A stretch of DNA of 6,423 nt from positions 1 to 6,423 of the forward strand of contig WLND01000107.1 in assembly GCA_009726075.1 (NCBI GenBank), read 5' to 3'. The DNA comes from Actinomycetota bacterium. Lineage in GTDB: Bacteria; Actinomycetota; Actinomycetes; S36-B12. Below, piece after piece: positions 5,106 through 6,423 of this stretch. Position 1 is the stretch's first letter; each line of letters opens with the position of its first letter. The position numbers were made by a program, and so were the translations under genes. The notes below the pieces were generated by a model, which did not search any database, was not told where the DNA came from, and was given only the letters and a program-made list of their open reading frames with translations.

Positions 5106-6383
5106 TCACGTCCCCATCTGGGTGAGCAGGTCCTGGAGCGCGGCGGTCTCGGTGGTCGGGTTGGGGCTGGTGGAGCGGAGTTCACGCAGGACGGTGTCGA
5201 TCTTGTCGTCGACGGCTGTCCAGGCGTCGGGGTTGCGTCGCTTGAGCGTGGCCGCGGCGTTGTCCCACTCGGACTCCAGGTCCGTGATGCGGGTCGTCGC
5301 TGCTGCCTGCTGACCGGCATTCAGCTTGTCGAGGGTGTCCTGCGTGATGACGGTGAACGCGCTCATGTCGCCGAGGGGCGAAGTGGCGACCGCGGCGCTG
5401 CTCGCTGAGGCGGGGAGGGCGGCCTCGGCGTTGAGGGCGTTGGTGCGCCAAGCGTAGAAGGCGCCCCCAAGCACGACGACCAGGACCAGGGTGACGGCGG
5501 TCTGAATCATCGCCGTGCGACGTGCCTCGGGGCGGTGGTGCGGGGCGGTCTCGGGCTCGTCGAGCTTCGCGAGCTCGACCGGGTCGGTCGGGATGGCGAT
5601 GACGTCGGGCTTGCGGATCGACAGGTAGACGATCGTGAGGACGATCAGGGTGAGCAGGATCAGGCTGGTCACCGTCACGCCAAGGTTCAGGCCGCCGCTA
5701 GCAGTGGGTTGCGCCATGAAGTCGCCGATGGAGGCGCCGAGCGGACGGGTGAGGATGTACGCAAGCCAGAAGGCGAGCACGGCGTCCAAGCCAAGGCGCC
5801 ACGCGATGGTGATGACGCCGATCAGCCCGGCGCACAACAGCCCGGTCTTGAGGTAGCCGACGCCGAGTCCCTCGGAGATAAGGTCGCCGACGGCGGTGCC
5901 GAGGGCGAACGTGACAAGGACGGCGAGCCAGTAGAAGGCCTCGCGACGACGGGTGTAGATCGAGTGGATCGACAGGGTCTTCTCGCTCGCGTACCAGGCC
6001 AGGAACACCAGGCCCAGCAGCACGGAGAACACGATCGTGCTCACCTCGAGCGGAACCCCGAGGTTGTCGGTGAGGTTGTCGGTGAGCAGGGTGCCGAGGA
6101 CGCTGATCAGCATCACGGTCAGCCAGTAGACCGTCGGGACGTACCGGCCCAGTCGGATCTGGATCGTGAAGACTGCGAGGAACACCACTGCCGTGACGAT
6201 CGAGGTGTTCGTCAGGCCCCAGTTCAGGTTGACGTTGAGGAAGTCCGCTGCCGACTCCCCGACCGTGGTGCACAGGATCTTGATGATCCAGAAGAAGACC
6301 GTGACCTCGGGAACCTTGTTCAAGACCCGACGGTTCAGCAGGGACGTGCGGGCATGGGCGGTCGCCGGTGTCGTTGTCGTCAT
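5106..6383 (-). CDS. COG4705-like polytopic membrane protein with four internal repeats and a C-terminal helical domain
   Basis: A 425-residue membrane protein of unknown biochemical role. I recognise the N-terminal half (NKVPEVTVFFWIIKILCTTVGESAADFLN) as the family called COG4705, uncharacterised membrane-anchored protein. Residues 25-258 hold about eight hydrophobic helices arranged as four repeats. Each repeat has a motif [GC][TA]x[VIL][GT][DE], at 38-43, 97-102, 162-167 and 216-221; in repeats 2-4 a Trp lies exactly 15 residues before the acidic residue. A charged, probably cytoplasmic loop (259-290) leads to a ninth helix (291-311). The last ~110 residues are polar, probably outside, with amphipathic helices (LESEWDNAAATLKRRNPDAW, then a D/L-rich helix). 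The ATG has no ribosome binding site and the message may be leaderless. Intramembrane acidic residues would suit ion transport, but that is inference. Confidence 0.8.
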   Translation of the reverse strand: MTTTTPATAHARTSLLNRRVLNKVPEVTVFFWIIKILCTTVGESAADFLNVNLNWGLTNTSIVTAVVFLAVFTIQIRLGRYVPTVYWLTVMLISVLGTLLTDNLTDNLGVPLEVSTIVFSVLLGLVFLAWYASEKTLSIHSIYTRRREAFYWLAVLVTFALGTAVGDLISEGLGVGYLKTGLLCAGLIGVITIAWRLGLDAVLAFWLAYILTRPLGASIGDFMAQPTASGGLNLGVTVTSLILLTLIVLTIVYLSIRKPDVIAIPTDPVELAKLDEPETAPHHRPEARRTAMIQTAVTLVLVVVLGGAFYAWRTNALNAEAALPASASSAAVATSPLGDMSAFTVITQDTLDKLNAGQQAAATTRITDLESEWDNAAATLKRRNPDAWTAVDDKIDTVLRELRSTSPNPTTETAALQDLLTQMGT

Positions 6384-6391
6384 GTGGGGAG

Positions 6392-6423
6392 GCTATGGAC
6401 GCGATCCTGAGAAGGGCCTGAGA
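6392..6423 (-). promoter_or_regulatory. Candidate promoter with phased direct-repeat operator for the COG4705-like gene
   Basis: On the minus strand, TCTCAGG occurs twice (6417-6423 and 6406-6412), exactly 11 bases apart; the downstream copy reads TTCTCAGG. A CATAGC hexamer at 6392-6397 could be the -10 and would place the transcription start at or next to the ATG, fitting the lack of a ribosome binding site. The repeats would then sit over the -35 region, where OmpR/PhoB-type response regulators bind pairs of 7-8 base repeats with 11-base phasing. The window ends inside the second repeat, so further copies may lie beyond. Confidence 0.45.

Noticed and set aside
4967..5320. Minus-strand open frame of 117 codons that crosses the candidate IS end; considered as an istB remnant.
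   Set aside because: Most of it overlaps the 3' end of the membrane protein gene in another frame, and the rest has no IstB motif; the Trp-Pro repeats (EWPT) simply reflect the TGGCCA elements.
5535..6410. Long open frame on the plus strand (291 codons) opposite the membrane protein gene.
   Set aside because: It is rich in Asp, Glu, Gly, Arg and Gln, as expected for the complement of a GC-rich membrane protein gene, and has no family signature. The minus-strand frame has clear helices and repeats.
1..6423. CRISPR array, tRNA or rRNA genes.
   Set aside because: No regularly spaced repeats with unique spacers and no cloverleaf or rRNA-like sequence were seen on either strand.

Overview
The window is a piece of a high-GC Gram-positive (actinobacterial) chromosome. 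The evidence is the GC-rich third-position codon use, a GTG-started ssb ending in the acidic tip YDEPPF, a zinc-type S18 protein, an actinobacterial DnaB, and DnaA boxes of the TTGTCCACA type. The order rpsF-ssb-rpsR-rplI followed by dnaB is the classic actinobacterial arrangement, often found within some tens of genes of oriC. I cannot name the genus with confidence; Propionibacteriales or Micrococcales would fit.

Layout. Positions 1-106 are a leader without a convincing gene; its 3' half can fold so that the rpsF ribosome binding site is sequestered, with the geometry of the S6:S18 autoregulatory RNA. Positions 107-1700 hold four co-directional genes (rpsF, ssb, rpsR, rplI), closed by a very strong intrinsic terminator (19-bp stem plus T6). 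Two related DUF805 membrane protein genes follow on the same strand (1790-2678), closed by a second strong hairpin lying between convergent genes. A low-molecular-weight tyrosine phosphatase gene runs on the minus strand (2772-3290). The 280-bp divergent gap between it and dnaB holds a cluster of DnaA boxes and several short inverted repeats. dnaB follows (best start 3571, end 4929), without an intein. Just after dnaB, a ~75-bp stretch with four phased TGGCCA elements looks like an orphan end of an IS21-type insertion sequence. The last gene (minus strand, 5106-6383) encodes a COG4705-like polytopic membrane protein built from four internal repeats plus a tail that is probably extracytoplasmic. 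Its promoter region carries an 11-bp-phased direct repeat typical of an OmpR-family regulator site.

How the genes fit together. rpsF, rpsR and rplI supply ribosomal proteins (S6 and S18 bind each other on the 30S platform), while ssb and dnaB supply replication-fork proteins. The DUF805 pair and the phosphatase are accessory genes placed between rplI and dnaB, which is where this cluster tolerates insertions. The most interesting non-coding signals are the S6:S18-like leader, the DnaA-box cluster in front of dnaB, the orphan IS end, and the direct-repeat operator at the right edge. The most interesting protein is the four-repeat membrane protein. I see no convincing wholly new system such as a defence island or CRISPR array.
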